From: Bradyrhizobium sp. 138
GTDB taxonomy: Bacteria; Pseudomonadota; Alphaproteobacteria; Rhizobiales; Xanthobacteraceae
Assembly (NCBI RefSeq): GCF_023074075.1
Contig: NZ_JADPKT010000087.1
Coordinates: forward strand, 102,893 to 166,892
Direction of reading: 5' to 3'
Length of the DNA: 64,000 bases
The notes under the pieces were generated by a model. The model saw nothing but the letters and a program-made list of their open reading frames with translations, did not search any database and was not told where the DNA came from. Each line of letters begins with the position of its first letter. The stretch's first letter is position 1. This document shows, piece after piece, positions 50,615 to 63,855 of this stretch. The position numbers were made by a program, and so were the translations under genes.

Positions 50615-53488
50615 TTACTCCGCCGCCTCGGCCGGCGCGATGCGGCGGGAGTGCCGCGCCTGCGCGTCATAGGCCTTCTGCCAGTCGGACGGGCCGTTCG
50701 AGGGCGAGACCTGCACCGCCGTGACCTTGTATTCGGGGCAGTTGGTCGCCCAGTCCGAATAGTCCGTCGTGATGACGTTGGCCTGCGTGTCCGGATGATG
50801 GAAGGTGGTGTAGACGACGCCGGGCGCGACCCGGTCGGTGATCTCGGCGCGCAGCGTGGTCTCGCCGGCGCGGCTCTTCAGCCGCACCCAGTCGCCGTCG
50901 CGCACGCCGCGCTGCTCGGCATCGTGGGGGTGGATTTCGAGCCGGTCCTCGGCATGCCAGACCACGTTGTCGGTGCGCCGTGTCTGCGCGCCGACATTGT
51001 ACTGGCTGAGGATGCGGCCCGTGGTGAGCAGCAGCGGGTAGCGCGGACCGGTGCGTTCGTCGGTCGCGACATATTCGGTCACGACGAACTTGCCCTTGCC
51101 GCGGACGAAGCCGTCGATATGCATCACCGGCGTGCCCTCGGGCGCCGTGTCGTTGCAGGGCCACTGCACCGAGCCGAGTTCGTCGAGCTTGGCATAGGAG
51201 ACGCCGGCAAAGGTCGGGGTCAGTGCTGCGATCTCGTCCATGATCTCCGAGGGGTGGCTGTAGTTCATCTCGAAGCCCATCGCCTTGGCAAGGCCTATGG
51301 TGACCTCCCAGTCGGCCATGCCGTTCTTCGGCGTCATCACCTTGCGCACGCGCTGGATGCGGCGCTCGGCGTTGGTGAAGGTGCCGTCCTTCTCGAGAAA
51401 GCTCGAGCCGGGCAGGAAGACATGGGCGTAGTTCGCGGTCTCGTTCAGGAAGAGATCGTGGACGATGACGCATTCCATCGCCGACAGCGCCGCCACCACG
51501 TGGCTGGTATTGGGATCGGACTGCAGGATGTCCTCGCCCTGCACGTAGATCCCCATGAACGTGCCTTCCACCGCGGCGTCGAACATGTTGGGAATACGCA
51601 GGCCCGGCTCGGGGTTGAGCTTGACGTTCCACAGCGCCTCGAACTGGTCGCGCACGGCATCGCCGGAGACGTGACGGTAGCCCGGCAGCTCGTGCGGGAA
51701 CGAGCCCATGTCGCAGGAGCCTTGCACGTTGTTCTGGCCGCGCAGCGGGTTCACGCCGACGCCGGCGCGGCCGATATTGCCTGTCGCCATCGCGAGGTTG
51801 GCGATCGCGATCACCGTGGTCGAACCCTGGCTGTGCTCGGTGACGCCGAGGCCGTAATAGATCGCGCCATTGCCGCCGGTGGCGTAGGTGCGCGCCGCTT
51901 CGCGCAGATCCTTCGGATTGACGCCGGTGAGGATGGCGGTGGCTTCCGGGCTGTTGTTGGGCTGGGCGACGAAAGCCGCCCATTCCTCGAACTCGCTCCA
52001 GTCGCAGCGCTCGCGCACGAAGGCTTCGTTGACGAGGCCTTCTGTCACGATGACATGCGCCAGCGCGGTCATCACCGCGACGTTGGTGCCGGGCATCAGG
52101 GGCAGGTGCAGCGCCTTCACATGCGGCGATTCCACCATCTCGGTGCGGCGCGGATCGATCACGATCAGCTTGGCGCCCTGGCGCAGCCGCTTTTTCAGCC
52201 GCGAGGCGAACACCGGATGAGCGGAGGCCGGATTGGCCCCGATGATCAGGACGACGTCGGTGTCCTCGACCGAGTCGAAATCCTGCGTGCCTGCGGAAGT
52301 GCCGAATGTGGTGGCGAGGCCATAGCCGGTCGGCGAGTGGCAGACGCGGGCGCAGGTGTCGACGTTGTTGTTGCCGAAGCCGGCGCGGATCAGCTTCTGC
52401 ACCAGATAGGTTTCTTCGTTGGTGCAGCGGGACGAGGTGATGCCGCCGATGGCGTCGCGGCCATATGTCTTCTGGATGCCGCGCATCTTGGCGGCGGCAA
52501 ACGAGAACGCCTCGTCCCAGGACACTTCGCGCCAGGGATCCTCGATCCGCTCGCGGATCATGGGTTTCAGGATGCGTTCCTTGTGGTTGGTGTAGCCCCA
52601 GGCGAAGCGGCCCTTGACGCAGGAATGGCCGCGATTGGCCTTGCCGTCCTTGTAGGGCACCATGCGAACCACTTCCTCGCCGCGCATCTCGGCCTTGAAG
52701 GCGCAGCCCACGCCGCAATAGGCACAGGTGGTGACGACGGAGTGCTCGGGCTGGCCGATCTCGATCACGGATTTTTCGGTCAGCGTCGCGGTCGGGCACG
52801 CCTGTACGCAGGCGCCGCAGGAGACGCATTCCGAGCCGAGGAAGCTCTCGCTCATGCCCGGCGACACCCGGCTGTCGAAGCCGCGGCCGGAGATGGTCAG
52901 CGCGAAGGTGCCCTGCACCTCCTCGCAGGCGCGCACGCAGCGCGAGCAGACGATGCACTTGGAAGGATCGTAGGTGAAGTACGGGTTGGACTCGTCCTTC
53001 GGCATCCAATGGTCGTTGCTGCAGCCGTCGGACTTGGCGAAGACATGGTTCTCGCCCTCATAGCCGTAGCGCACGTCGCGCAGGCCGACCGCGCCGGCCA
53101 TGTCCTGCAATTCGCAATCGCCGTTGGCGCCGCAGGTGAGGCAGTCGAGCGGATGGTCGGAGATGTAGAGCTCCATCACGCCCTTGCGCAGCTGCTTCAG
53201 TCGCTCGGTCTGGGTGTGCACGACGAGGCCGGGCATCACCGGCGTGGTGCAGGACGCCGGCGTGCCGGCGCGGCCCTCGATCTCGACGAGGCAGAGCCGG
53301 CAGGAGCCGAACGCGTCGACCATGTCGGTGGCACAGAGCTTCGGGATCTGGTGGCCCGCGTCCATCGCGGCCCGCATGATCGAGGTGCCCTCGGGCACGG
53401 TGACCTCGTTGCCGTCGATGGTCAGCGTCACCATCGTTTCCGATTTGGAGGCCGGCGTGCCGAAGTCGATTTCTTCGATCAGAGACAT
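50615..53488 (-). CDS. fdsA: NAD-dependent formate dehydrogenase alpha subunit (FdsA)
   Basis: A 957-residue molybdenum enzyme that oxidises formate to CO2. The N-terminal ferredoxin-like region carries a [2Fe-2S] set (FGSCRLCLVEIEG), a His/Cys cluster region (LDCLTCGANGDCELQ) and two [4Fe-4S] sets (CIVCSRCVRAC and CVSCGACVQAC). The catalytic part then starts with CAYCGVGCAF. The molybdenum-ligating cysteine is in ARVCHSPTG. Its electrons go to FdsB and NAD. It lies 10 bp after fdsB and 4 bp before fdhD on the same strand. Confidence 0.96.
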   Translation of the reverse strand: MSLIEEIDFGTPASKSETMVTLTIDGNEVTVPEGTSIMRAAMDAGHQIPKLCATDMVDAFGSCRLCLVEIEGRAGTPASCTTPVMPGLVVHTQTERLKQLRKGVMELYISDHPLDCLTCGANGDCELQDMAGAVGLRDVRYGYEGENHVFAKSDGCSNDHWMPKDESNPYFTYDPSKCIVCSRCVRACEEVQGTFALTISGRGFDSRVSPGMSESFLGSECVSCGACVQACPTATLTEKSVIEIGQPEHSVVTTCAYCGVGCAFKAEMRGEEVVRMVPYKDGKANRGHSCVKGRFAWGYTNHKERILKPMIRERIEDPWREVSWDEAFSFAAAKMRGIQKTYGRDAIGGITSSRCTNEETYLVQKLIRAGFGNNNVDTCARVCHSPTGYGLATTFGTSAGTQDFDSVEDTDVVLIIGANPASAHPVFASRLKKRLRQGAKLIVIDPRRTEMVESPHVKALHLPLMPGTNVAVMTALAHVIVTEGLVNEAFVRERCDWSEFEEWAAFVAQPNNSPEATAILTGVNPKDLREAARTYATGGNGAIYYGLGVTEHSQGSTTVIAIANLAMATGNIGRAGVGVNPLRGQNNVQGSCDMGSFPHELPGYRHVSGDAVRDQFEALWNVKLNPEPGLRIPNMFDAAVEGTFMGIYVQGEDILQSDPNTSHVVAALSAMECVIVHDLFLNETANYAHVFLPGSSFLEKDGTFTNAERRIQRVRKVMTPKNGMADWEVTIGLAKAMGFEMNYSHPSEIMDEIAALTPTFAGVSYAKLDELGSVQWPCNDTAPEGTPVMHIDGFVRGKGKFVVTEYVATDERTGPRYPLLLTTGRILSQYNVGAQTRRTDNVVWHAEDRLEIHPHDAEQRGVRDGDWVRLKSRAGETTLRAEITDRVAPGVVYTTFHHPDTQANVITTDYSDWATNCPEYKVTAVQVSPSNGPSDWQKAYDAQARHSRRIAPAEAAE

Positions 53489-53498
53489 TGTCGTGCTC

Positions 53499-55051
<1,553 letters not shown>

Positions 55052-55055
<4 letters not shown>

Positions 55056-55528
55056 CGCTGTGCCTCCGCAACCAGTGCATCGAGGCGCTTCTGATCGAGC
55101 CGGCCGATCAGGCGGCCATCGAGCATCGCGGACGGTGCGGTCGCGCACAGGCCGAGGCAGTAGATCGGCTCCAGCGTGACGCGATCATCCGCCGTCGTGT
55201 TGCCGAGCGACACGCCGAGCTTGGCTTCTGCGCGCGCCGCCAGCGCATCGCCGCCTGCGGCCTGGCAAGCCTCCGCGCGGCAGAGCTTGAGCACATGACG
55301 GCCAGCCGGCTTGTGGCGGAAGTCATGGTAGAACGTGAACACGCCATGCACTTCTGCGCGCGACAGATTGAGCGCTTGCGCCACCATGGGGATGGCCGCC
55401 TCCGGCACGTAGCCGAACGCCTCCTGCAGCGCATGCAGGATGACCAGCGTCGCGCCCTCCAGGTTGGCATGTTCGGTGATGATTTCGGCGCCGCGCGTCT
55501 CGTTCCAAGGCTCAAAAACCGCTGTCAT
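55052..55528 (-). CDS. fdsG: NAD-dependent formate dehydrogenase gamma subunit (FdsG)
   Basis: A 158-residue [2Fe-2S] subunit related to NuoE. The cluster cysteines are in LCRAEACQAAGG and YCLGLCATAPSA; the helical N-terminus has LVILHALQEAFGYVPEAAIP and VHGVFTFYHDFR. It heads the fdsGBA-fdhD-fdsD operon and overlaps fdsB by 4 nt. The upstream 226 bp are shared with the divergent LysR gene, whose product likely activates the operon in response to formate or a related signal. Confidence 0.95.
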
Positions 55529-55754
55529 TCTTCGTTCTCAACCAGAGCGTTTCCTCTGGCGCAAACTAGTTGGAATCATTCGCAGATCAATAAAGCTGTC
55601 CCGTGCTGCGATTGCGGATTCGGATCGATTTGCAACCGCGATCGATCGATGCGAAATGGCAATGAAAGTTGGAGCGGCTGCCGGTTTTTTGCGTGTTGGT
55701 GCGAGCCCAACGTGTTAGCTTGCATGCCACGATGGAATCCGAGGGGACGACCGG

Positions 55755-56648
55755 TTGATCGACAAGCTTGAACTGCTGCTGGCGCTGGCGAAGGAGCGTC
55801 ATTTTGGACGCGCCGCGGAGGTCTGCGGCGTGACGCAGCCGACGATGTCGACCGGGCTCAAGCAGCTCGAGGAGATCCTCGGCGTGATGCTGGTCCAGCG
55901 CGGGTCACGGTTCCAGGGCTTTACGCCGGAAGGCGAGCGGGCGCTGGACTGGGCGCGGCGGATCGTCGGCGATGCCCGCGCGATGCGCGAGGAGATCAAC
56001 GGGCTGAAGCATCAGCTCTCCGGCGAGATCCGCATCGCGGCGATTCCGACCGTGCTCGGCATGGTCGCCGCGCTGACGACGCCGTTCCGCGCCCGGCATC
56101 CCGAGGTGCGCTTCCGCATCCAGTCCACGACCTCGTCCGAGGTGCTGGGGCTGCTCGAAAATCTCGAGGTCGATGCGGGGCTGACCTATATCGAGAACGA
56201 GCCGATCGGCAAGGTGCGCACCATTCCGCTCTACAATGAGAGCTATCGTCTCCTGACCGCGCCGGATGCGATGTTCGGTGACCGCGAGACGGTGACGTGG
56301 AAGGAGGTCGGGCAGGTGCCGCTATGCCTGCTGACGCCCGACATGCAGAACCGCCGCATCATCGACCGAGCGCTGCGCTCGGTCGGCGCCGAGGCGACGC
56401 CGACGCTGACCTCGAACTCGCTGCTGGTGCTGTTCACGCATGTCAAGACGGGGCGCTGGGCAAGCGTGATGCCGGCCAAGCTTGCCGAGACGCTCGGTCT
56501 TTCGGACACGGTGCGCTCGATACCGATCACCGATCCCGACGTCAATTACAGCATCGGCATGGTGATCCCACAGCGCGATCCGATGACGCCGCTAATCGCA
56601 GCCCTGGTCAACGTCGCGCGCGAAGTCGCGCCGTCGCTGCAATTATAG
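55755..56648 (+). CDS. LysR-type regulator of the formate dehydrogenase operon (FdsR-like)
   Basis: A 297-residue LysR protein with an N-terminal HTH (LALAKERHFGRAAEVCGVTQPTMSTGL shown over residues 9-36 as HFGRAAEVCGV and PTMSTGLKQLE), and the effector domain from about residue 90 (GEIRIAAIPTVLGMVAAL). The start is TTG 55755; an ATG is not available nearby. It is divergent from fdsG, which fits FdsR of other NAD-linked formate dehydrogenase loci. The effector is unknown. It ends 98 bp from the convergent PAS kinase gene. Confidence 0.92.
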   Translation: MIDKLELLLALAKERHFGRAAEVCGVTQPTMSTGLKQLEEILGVMLVQRGSRFQGFTPEGERALDWARRIVGDARAMREEINGLKHQLSGEIRIAAIPTVLGMVAALTTPFRARHPEVRFRIQSTTSSEVLGLLENLEVDAGLTYIENEPIGKVRTIPLYNESYRLLTAPDAMFGDRETVTWKEVGQVPLCLLTPDMQNRRIIDRALRSVGAEATPTLTSNSLLVLFTHVKTGRWASVMPAKLAETLGLSDTVRSIPITDPDVNYSIGMVIPQRDPMTPLIAALVNVAREVAPSLQL

Positions 56649-56684
56649 AGCATCGTGAGATCGAGCGGGTCGGCAGTGTCGGTG

Positions 56685-56711
56685 CCCACCCCTCCCTACG
56701 GGAGAGGTGGG
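56685..56711. terminator. Putative bidirectional terminator hairpin
   Basis: CCCACCCCTCCC (56685-56696) pairs with GGGAGAGGTGGG (56700-56711) around a three-base loop with one mismatch. It lies between the convergent LysR and PAS-kinase genes. No T-run follows in either direction, so it may also simply be a palindromic repeat. Confidence 0.5.
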
Positions 56712-56745
56712 CCCTCGGCTCGCATCGATTCAATCAAAGCTCGTC

Positions 56746-59076
<2,331 letters not shown>

Positions 59077-59302
59077 GCCTTCGGCCCCCTGAAAACCAGC
59101 TTGCAACTGAAGTCCGGAAGCAGCCCCACATCGCTTCCGAATCACACTGATTTGAATCCAGTTTTCGCGGGCTGTCGAGAGTCAACGAATCGTTAACGCG
59201 AAATTATTCTTATCCAATGCGCAGTTTGCGCATCGTGCGTCCGCAAACTCACGGGCGCGAGGAGTCCGAAACGAGAACGGGTGACTCGTCTCGTGCGCCG
59301 CG

Positions 59303-60676
59303 TCACGCGCGCGGCGGCTCGGCGTGACTGATCACGCGCTTTACGCTCGGGAACGCGCGCCGCAGCGCGCGCTCGATCGCGTCGACCTGCTCGTGCACCT
59401 TGATCACGCTCATCGATGGCGTGGCGCGGCAGTGGAAGTTGACGATCTCGCCGGCATCGGTGTTGCGGACGCGGACATTGTGGATGTCGTGGATCTCGCC
59501 GCCGGCGGCGTATTCCGTCAGCGCGGCGGCGATGGTCCGCACCCGTTCCTGTGTGGCATCGACCCCGAACGGCAGTTCCGGTTCCAACGGCTCGATATGG
59601 ACGTCGACCTCGACGTCCTCGCCGAACTCCTCCTGGATGTTGCGCTCCAGGGTGTTGGCGACGTCATGGGCGGCGTCGAGCTGCATTCCGCCGTCGACCT
59701 CGAGGTCGATGCCGACGATCAGCTTGGCGCCGAGATCGTGCACCGTGACGTGGTGGATGGCGAGCCCGGAATTGCGCGCGATCACCATGATGCGGTCGCG
59801 CACGGTCTCGTTGTCGCGCGCGACAGGCACCGCAGCGAAAGTAAGGTCGGCATCGCCGAACGCCGTGCTGACGGCGGCCTGCGCGTTGCGCTTGATGTCC
59901 TCGACGCGGTCGATCGGGTAGGTCCGCGGCACCTTTGCGATGGTGTCGATGAACGTGGTCGCCCCGACCATGCGCACACGCAGCCGCTCGACGTCAATCA
60001 CGCCGGGCACGCCGCGGATCGCGGCCGTGGCTTTTTCCTGCGCGCCCTCCGGGGCGCGGTCGACCAGCGTCTGCACGGTCGAGCCGGCCATGCGCAGGCC
60101 GAGCGCGGCGATCATCACGGCGACCGCGGCGGCCGCCGCGGCGTCGCCCCACCAGAAGCCGAGGGCGGCGAGGACCAGGCCTATGATCACCGCGGACGAG
60201 CCCATCACGTCGGAAGCGAAATGCAGCGCATCCGCCGCCAGCGCCTGGCTCCGCGTCTCGCGCGCGGCACGATGCAGGGCGCGGGCGCGCCAGAGATTGA
60301 CGAGGATGTCGATCACCAGCACCACGAAGGGCACGGCCGAGACGGTCGGCGGCGGGGTTCCCTCGCGCAGCCGGCCATAGGCCTCGACCAGGATGCCACC
60401 GGCGAGCACGTAGAGCAGGGCGGTGACGCCCAGCGCCGAAATGCTCTCCAGCTTGCCGTGGCCGTAATGGTGCTCCTCGTCCGCTGGCTTGTCAGACACC
60501 CGCACCACCGCCCAGGTGATGATGGTCGCGATCAGATCGATCGCGGAATGCAGGGCCTCGGAGATCAGCGCGAGCGAACCGATCGCGATACCGACCACGA
60601 ACTTGGCGGCCGCCATGCCGCCGCTGGCGAAGATAGAGATCGCCGCGACCGAGGTTTTGTTGGGCTGGGAGGTCAT
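59303..60676 (-). CDS. Cation diffusion facilitator family metal exporter
   Basis: A 457-residue CDF exporter that swaps cytoplasmic divalent metal, probably Zn, Fe, Mn or Co, for protons. Six membrane helices fill residues 10-210. The metal-binding HxxxD motifs are HSAID in TM2 and HFASD in TM5, and a GHGKLE box lies after TM2 (HHYGHGKLESIS). Its cytoplasmic part is longer than usual: a ZT_dimer-like domain (about 215-290) is followed by a second related region to the end. Metal specificity is not clear. No regulator gene is adjacent. Confidence 0.93.
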   Translation of the reverse strand: MTSQPNKTSVAAISIFASGGMAAAKFVVGIAIGSLALISEALHSAIDLIATIITWAVVRVSDKPADEEHHYGHGKLESISALGVTALLYVLAGGILVEAYGRLREGTPPPTVSAVPFVVLVIDILVNLWRARALHRAARETRSQALAADALHFASDVMGSSAVIIGLVLAALGFWWGDAAAAAAVAVMIAALGLRMAGSTVQTLVDRAPEGAQEKATAAIRGVPGVIDVERLRVRMVGATTFIDTIAKVPRTYPIDRVEDIKRNAQAAVSTAFGDADLTFAAVPVARDNETVRDRIMVIARNSGLAIHHVTVHDLGAKLIVGIDLEVDGGMQLDAAHDVANTLERNIQEEFGEDVEVDVHIEPLEPELPFGVDATQERVRTIAAALTEYAAGGEIHDIHNVRVRNTDAGEIVNFHCRATPSMSVIKVHEQVDAIERALRRAFPSVKRVISHAEPPRA

Positions 60677-60771
60677 GGCGGGGATTTAGCAGGGCGTGAG
60701 TGAACATCAAGCGATGATCCACAGCCGTAGTCGCTAGTGAGTTGCAGGAGCGATCCACGTCTTGCGCCGGC

Positions 60772-60866
60772 CCGTAGGGTGGGCAAAGGCGCGTTAGCGC
60801 CGTGCCCACCATTCGTCAGTGATAGATGCAGATCGTGGGCACGCTCCGCTTTGCCCACCCTACGGC
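60772..60866. repeat. Palindromic intergenic repeat (GTAGGGTGGGCAAA type)
   Basis: Perfect 16-bp outer arms at 60772-60787 and 60851-60866, with inner arms GTGCCCAC (60802-60809) and GTGGGCAC (60835-60842), could form a cruciform or RNA hairpin. It lies between the CDF and oxidoreductase genes, just downstream of the latter, and may end its transcript. Related repeats are common in Bradyrhizobium. Confidence 0.8.
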
Positions 60867-60881
60867 CGGTGTCCGCGCGCC

Positions 60882-61850
60882 TCACACCGTCACCACGATC
60901 TTCCCGAGATGCTTGTTTGCCTCCATGTGCTCGAACGCCTTGTCGATGTCGTCGAACGCGAACACCTTGTCGATCGGCAATTGAAGTTTCCGCGACTCCA
61001 CCGCGCCCCAGATGTCCTTGCGGACCTCGTCGAAGATCTCGCGGACCTCCTCGATGGTGCGGGTGCGGAAGGTGACGCCGACATAGTCGATCCGGCGCGC
61101 CGCATGCAGGTCGAAGTTGAAATCGGCATGGGTGCCGCCGAGCCGGCCGACATTGACGATGCGGCCCTTCACCCTGGTCGCGGCGAGGTTCTGATTGGCG
61201 ACCTTGCCCGAGACCTGGTCGACGATGAGGTCGACGCCTTCGCCGTTCGTCGCCGTCAGCACCTCGTCGACCCAGTTCGGATCGGAGCTGTCGACCGCGA
61301 GGTCGGCGCCATAGTCCTTCAGCCGGCCGCGGCGAGCGGCGTCCGTCGACGAGCCGATCACGAGCTTTGCGCCTTTGAGCTTCGCGATCTGCATCGCCAT
61401 CAGGCCGACGCCGGAGCTGGCGCCCTGGATCAGCACGCTCTGGCCCGGCTGCACGCCGCCGATGGTGACGACGGCGTTGTGCATGGTCGCGAGCGCGACG
61501 GGCAGGGTGGCCGCCTCCTCGAAATTCATGTTCGAGGGCGCGCGGAACAGCCGGCCGTGATCGGCCAGTGTGTATTCCGCGAATGCCGCGCCGCCCGAGC
61601 CCATGATGCGGTCGCCGATCTTGACGCCCTTTGCATCAGGCCCGAGTTCGGCGACCTCGCCGGCCCATTCCATCCCGAGCACGGTGCCGGCGCCGCCGGC
61701 CGCGCCATGGACGTGCCCCCTGCGCATGCCGGTGTCGGCGCGGTTGAGCCCGCAGGCGCGGACACGCACCAGCACTTGCGTGCCCTTGGGCTTTGGTTGA
61801 GCGACGTCGGAAATCCGAGCGCCGTCAGGGCCGTAGACGTAAGCCTTCAT
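60882..61850 (-). CDS. Zinc-binding dehydrogenase/quinone oxidoreductase-like protein
   Basis: A 322-residue member of the medium-chain dehydrogenase/reductase family, quinone oxidoreductase type. The GroES-like N-terminal half has VRVRACGLNRADTGMRRG and GMEWAGEVAELGP. The NADPH-binding Rossmann fold has SVLIQGASSGVGLMAMQIA. The catalytic zinc ligands of alcohol dehydrogenases are absent, as usual for this subgroup. Its substrate is unknown. It starts 25 bp after the nitronate-monooxygenase-like gene and may be co-transcribed with it. Confidence 0.92.
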   Translation of the reverse strand: MKAYVYGPDGARISDVAQPKPKGTQVLVRVRACGLNRADTGMRRGHVHGAAGGAGTVLGMEWAGEVAELGPDAKGVKIGDRIMGSGGAAFAEYTLADHGRLFRAPSNMNFEEAATLPVALATMHNAVVTIGGVQPGQSVLIQGASSGVGLMAMQIAKLKGAKLVIGSSTDAARRGRLKDYGADLAVDSSDPNWVDEVLTATNGEGVDLIVDQVSGKVANQNLAATRVKGRIVNVGRLGGTHADFNFDLHAARRIDYVGVTFRTRTIEEVREIFDEVRKDIWGAVESRKLQLPIDKVFAFDDIDKAFEHMEANKHLGKIVVTV

Positions 61851-61875
61851 GAATTGCTCTCGCTTCTTGAAGTGA

Positions 61876-62871
61876 CTATTCCGCAGCCTGCGCCGCCGGC
61901 TGAACGATCATGCCCTCCAATCGTCCGCGGATGATCGCTTCCGCCTCGCGCACGATGCGGGAGATGAGCTCGGCGCAGCTCGGGATGTCCTGGATCAGGC
62001 CCTGCACCTGGCCGGCCGACCAGATGCCCTCGTCCGAATTGCCGGTGGCGTACACCATCTTGCCGCGGGCGCCCGCGACGAGCTCGCGGATGTCCTCGAA
62101 CTTGGCGCCTTGCTTCTCCATCGCGACGACCTTGGTCGAGATCTCGTTTTTGGCGACGCGCGAGGTGTTGCGCATGGTGCGGAAGATCAGCTCGGTCTCA
62201 CGCTCGTCATTGGCGACGATCTTCTCCTTGATGAGCTGATGGATCGGGCTTTCCCTGGTGGCCATGAAGCGCGTGCCCATGTTGATGCCGTCGGCACCCA
62301 GCGCCAGCGCGGCGACGAGGCCGCGGGCATCAGCGAAACCGCCGGAGGCGATCATCGGGATCTTGATCTTGTTGGCAGCGGCCGGGATCAGGATCAGGCC
62401 GGGTGTGTCGTCCTCGCCGGGATGGCCGGCGCATTCGAAGCCGTCGATCGAGATGGCATCGACGCCCATCCGCTCGGCCGAGAGCGCGTGGCGGACGCTG
62501 GTGCATTTGTGCACGACTTTGACGCCGTGCTTCCTGAACTCGTCGACATGCTCCTGCGGCTTGTTGCCGGCGGTCTCGACCACCTTGATGCCGGCCTCGA
62601 TGATCGCGGCGCGATACTCGGCGTAAGGCGGCGGCTTGATCGCGGGCAGGATGGTGAGGTTGACGCCGAACGGCTTGTCGGTGAGGTCGCGGCAGCGCGC
62701 GATCTCCTTGGTGAGATCCTCCGGCGTCGGCTGGGTCAGTGCTGTGATGAAGCCGAGCGCGCCGGCATTGGCGACGGCGGCGACCAGCTCGGCGCGGCCG
62801 ACCCATTGCATGCCGCCCTGGACGATCGGGTGCTCGACGCCGACGAGCCTAGTGAACCGTGTCTGCAACAT
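61876..62871 (-). CDS. Nitronate monooxygenase-like FMN oxidoreductase
   Basis: A 331-residue TIM-barrel flavoprotein of the nitronate monooxygenase/2-nitropropane dioxygenase family. Family marks are HPIVQGGMQWVGRAELVAAV, SNAG-like AVANAGALGFI, VDAISIDGFECAGHPGE with the catalytic histidine position, and FMN-binding IASGGFADARGLVAALALGADGINMGTRF. It may detoxify propionate-3-nitronate or reduce other substrates. ATG 62871 gives the normal N-terminus; the frame runs 350 bp further into the repeat region without protein character. Confidence 0.92.
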   Translation of the reverse strand: MLQTRFTRLVGVEHPIVQGGMQWVGRAELVAAVANAGALGFITALTQPTPEDLTKEIARCRDLTDKPFGVNLTILPAIKPPPYAEYRAAIIEAGIKVVETAGNKPQEHVDEFRKHGVKVVHKCTSVRHALSAERMGVDAISIDGFECAGHPGEDDTPGLILIPAAANKIKIPMIASGGFADARGLVAALALGADGINMGTRFMATRESPIHQLIKEKIVANDERETELIFRTMRNTSRVAKNEISTKVVAMEKQGAKFEDIRELVAGARGKMVYATGNSDEGIWSAGQVQGLIQDIPSCAELISRIVREAEAIIRGRLEGMIVQPAAQAAE

Positions 62872-63056
62872 GATGTGTTTCCCCCGCCTTTCGTGGCGCT
62901 CTGTTATCGGTTGATGGCGGCAGGATGCCGCCGGGGTCGGGAAATGTCTATTGGATCGGCTTGCGGTGGGAGCGGGGCGATCATGCGGAGGTGAGGGGAT
63001 TCCGTGGGGCGGATAATTGGGACGCAACGAGGGGACGTGGCAGCGCCACTCCGTCT

Positions 63057-63214
63057 CGTGTCCCGGACGCGCTGCAGCGCGTAGCGTTGCTGCGCAGAGC
63101 CGGGACCCATGTTCCACGAACGATCCGAGAGATGGGCCTCGGCTCTGCAGCGCACCGTCCCGCTGGACGATGTTTCGCATCGCCATCGAGACGCTGCGCT
63201 GCGTCCGGGGCACG
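63057..63214. repeat. Imperfect palindromic repeat (CCGGACG...CAGAGCCGGG type), copy 2
   Basis: Arms CGTGTCCCGGACGC (63057-63070) and GCGTCCGGGGCACG (63201-63214) pair with one mismatch, and an inner GCAGAGCC...GGCTCTGC pair lies within. It belongs to the same repeat group as 31422-31569. Confidence 0.72.
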
Positions 63215-63253
63215 GACAAATGATTGACCGCTCGTTTCGTCAGCTGTCAAACC

Positions 63254-63855
63254 GCAGACACACCTTCTCGCTCTCGCGGCTCATCTCGCCCGAGCTTTGC
63301 TTGATCGCATGGCCCTTATGGAGACAAGGGCGCAGGGAAGGCCGGGCGCCGGCGGCACCCGTAGGTCCGTGCGCGAAAGATGCACACGGGGTGGACCACA
63401 GGTTGGCCGAACGCCCGGCCTTCCCTGCGCGATGGTTTACGGCGTACTTCGTGCTCTCCCCGGGGAGCGATGCACTATTGCCCCCGTCGCCATGCAGATG
63501 ATCGATGCGCGCACCGGTTGGTCGCCGCATCACCGCAGGACTTGACGCACAGACCCCGGGCGTCAGGACCACACGACTTGGCCGTCCGCGCACGTCTTCG
63601 CATGTCGCTTCGAGTGCTGGCGTGTGATCACGCCCGAAGCCATGCGAAGACGCTGTCGGCGCCGGGTCGTATGCGCGGAAAGCCCTTTTGCTCACGGTTT
63701 CCCGCCCTGCAATGGGCTTCGCGCCCGACGCCGTCGCGTCCATCGCTGCCCAGCCCGCGGTTCGTGACGATCGCGATCCGCCCCTTGTCTCGGGCCGGGG
63801 TGTTTCGCTTGTACGACAAATCCGAATTTCGGTAAAGTGGAATATTTGCGCCGGC
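63254..63855 (-). repeat. Long dispersed repeat, copy B (inverted relative to copy A)
   Basis: The reverse complement of this stretch matches 30705-31306. It contains the same 18-bp arms, at 63331-63348 and 63412-63429. The best block, near the CACTATTGCCCCCGTCGCC stretch, differs from copy A by about two bases in 45. A 251-codon minus-strand frame runs through it but has the composition of a chance frame. No gene is recognisable from 62872 to 64000. Confidence 0.75.

Noticed and set aside
59189..59196. CtrA-like half site TTAACGAT on the minus strand upstream of the PAS kinase
   Set aside because: One half site with a mismatch to TTAACCAT and no second half at the right spacing; too weak given chance.
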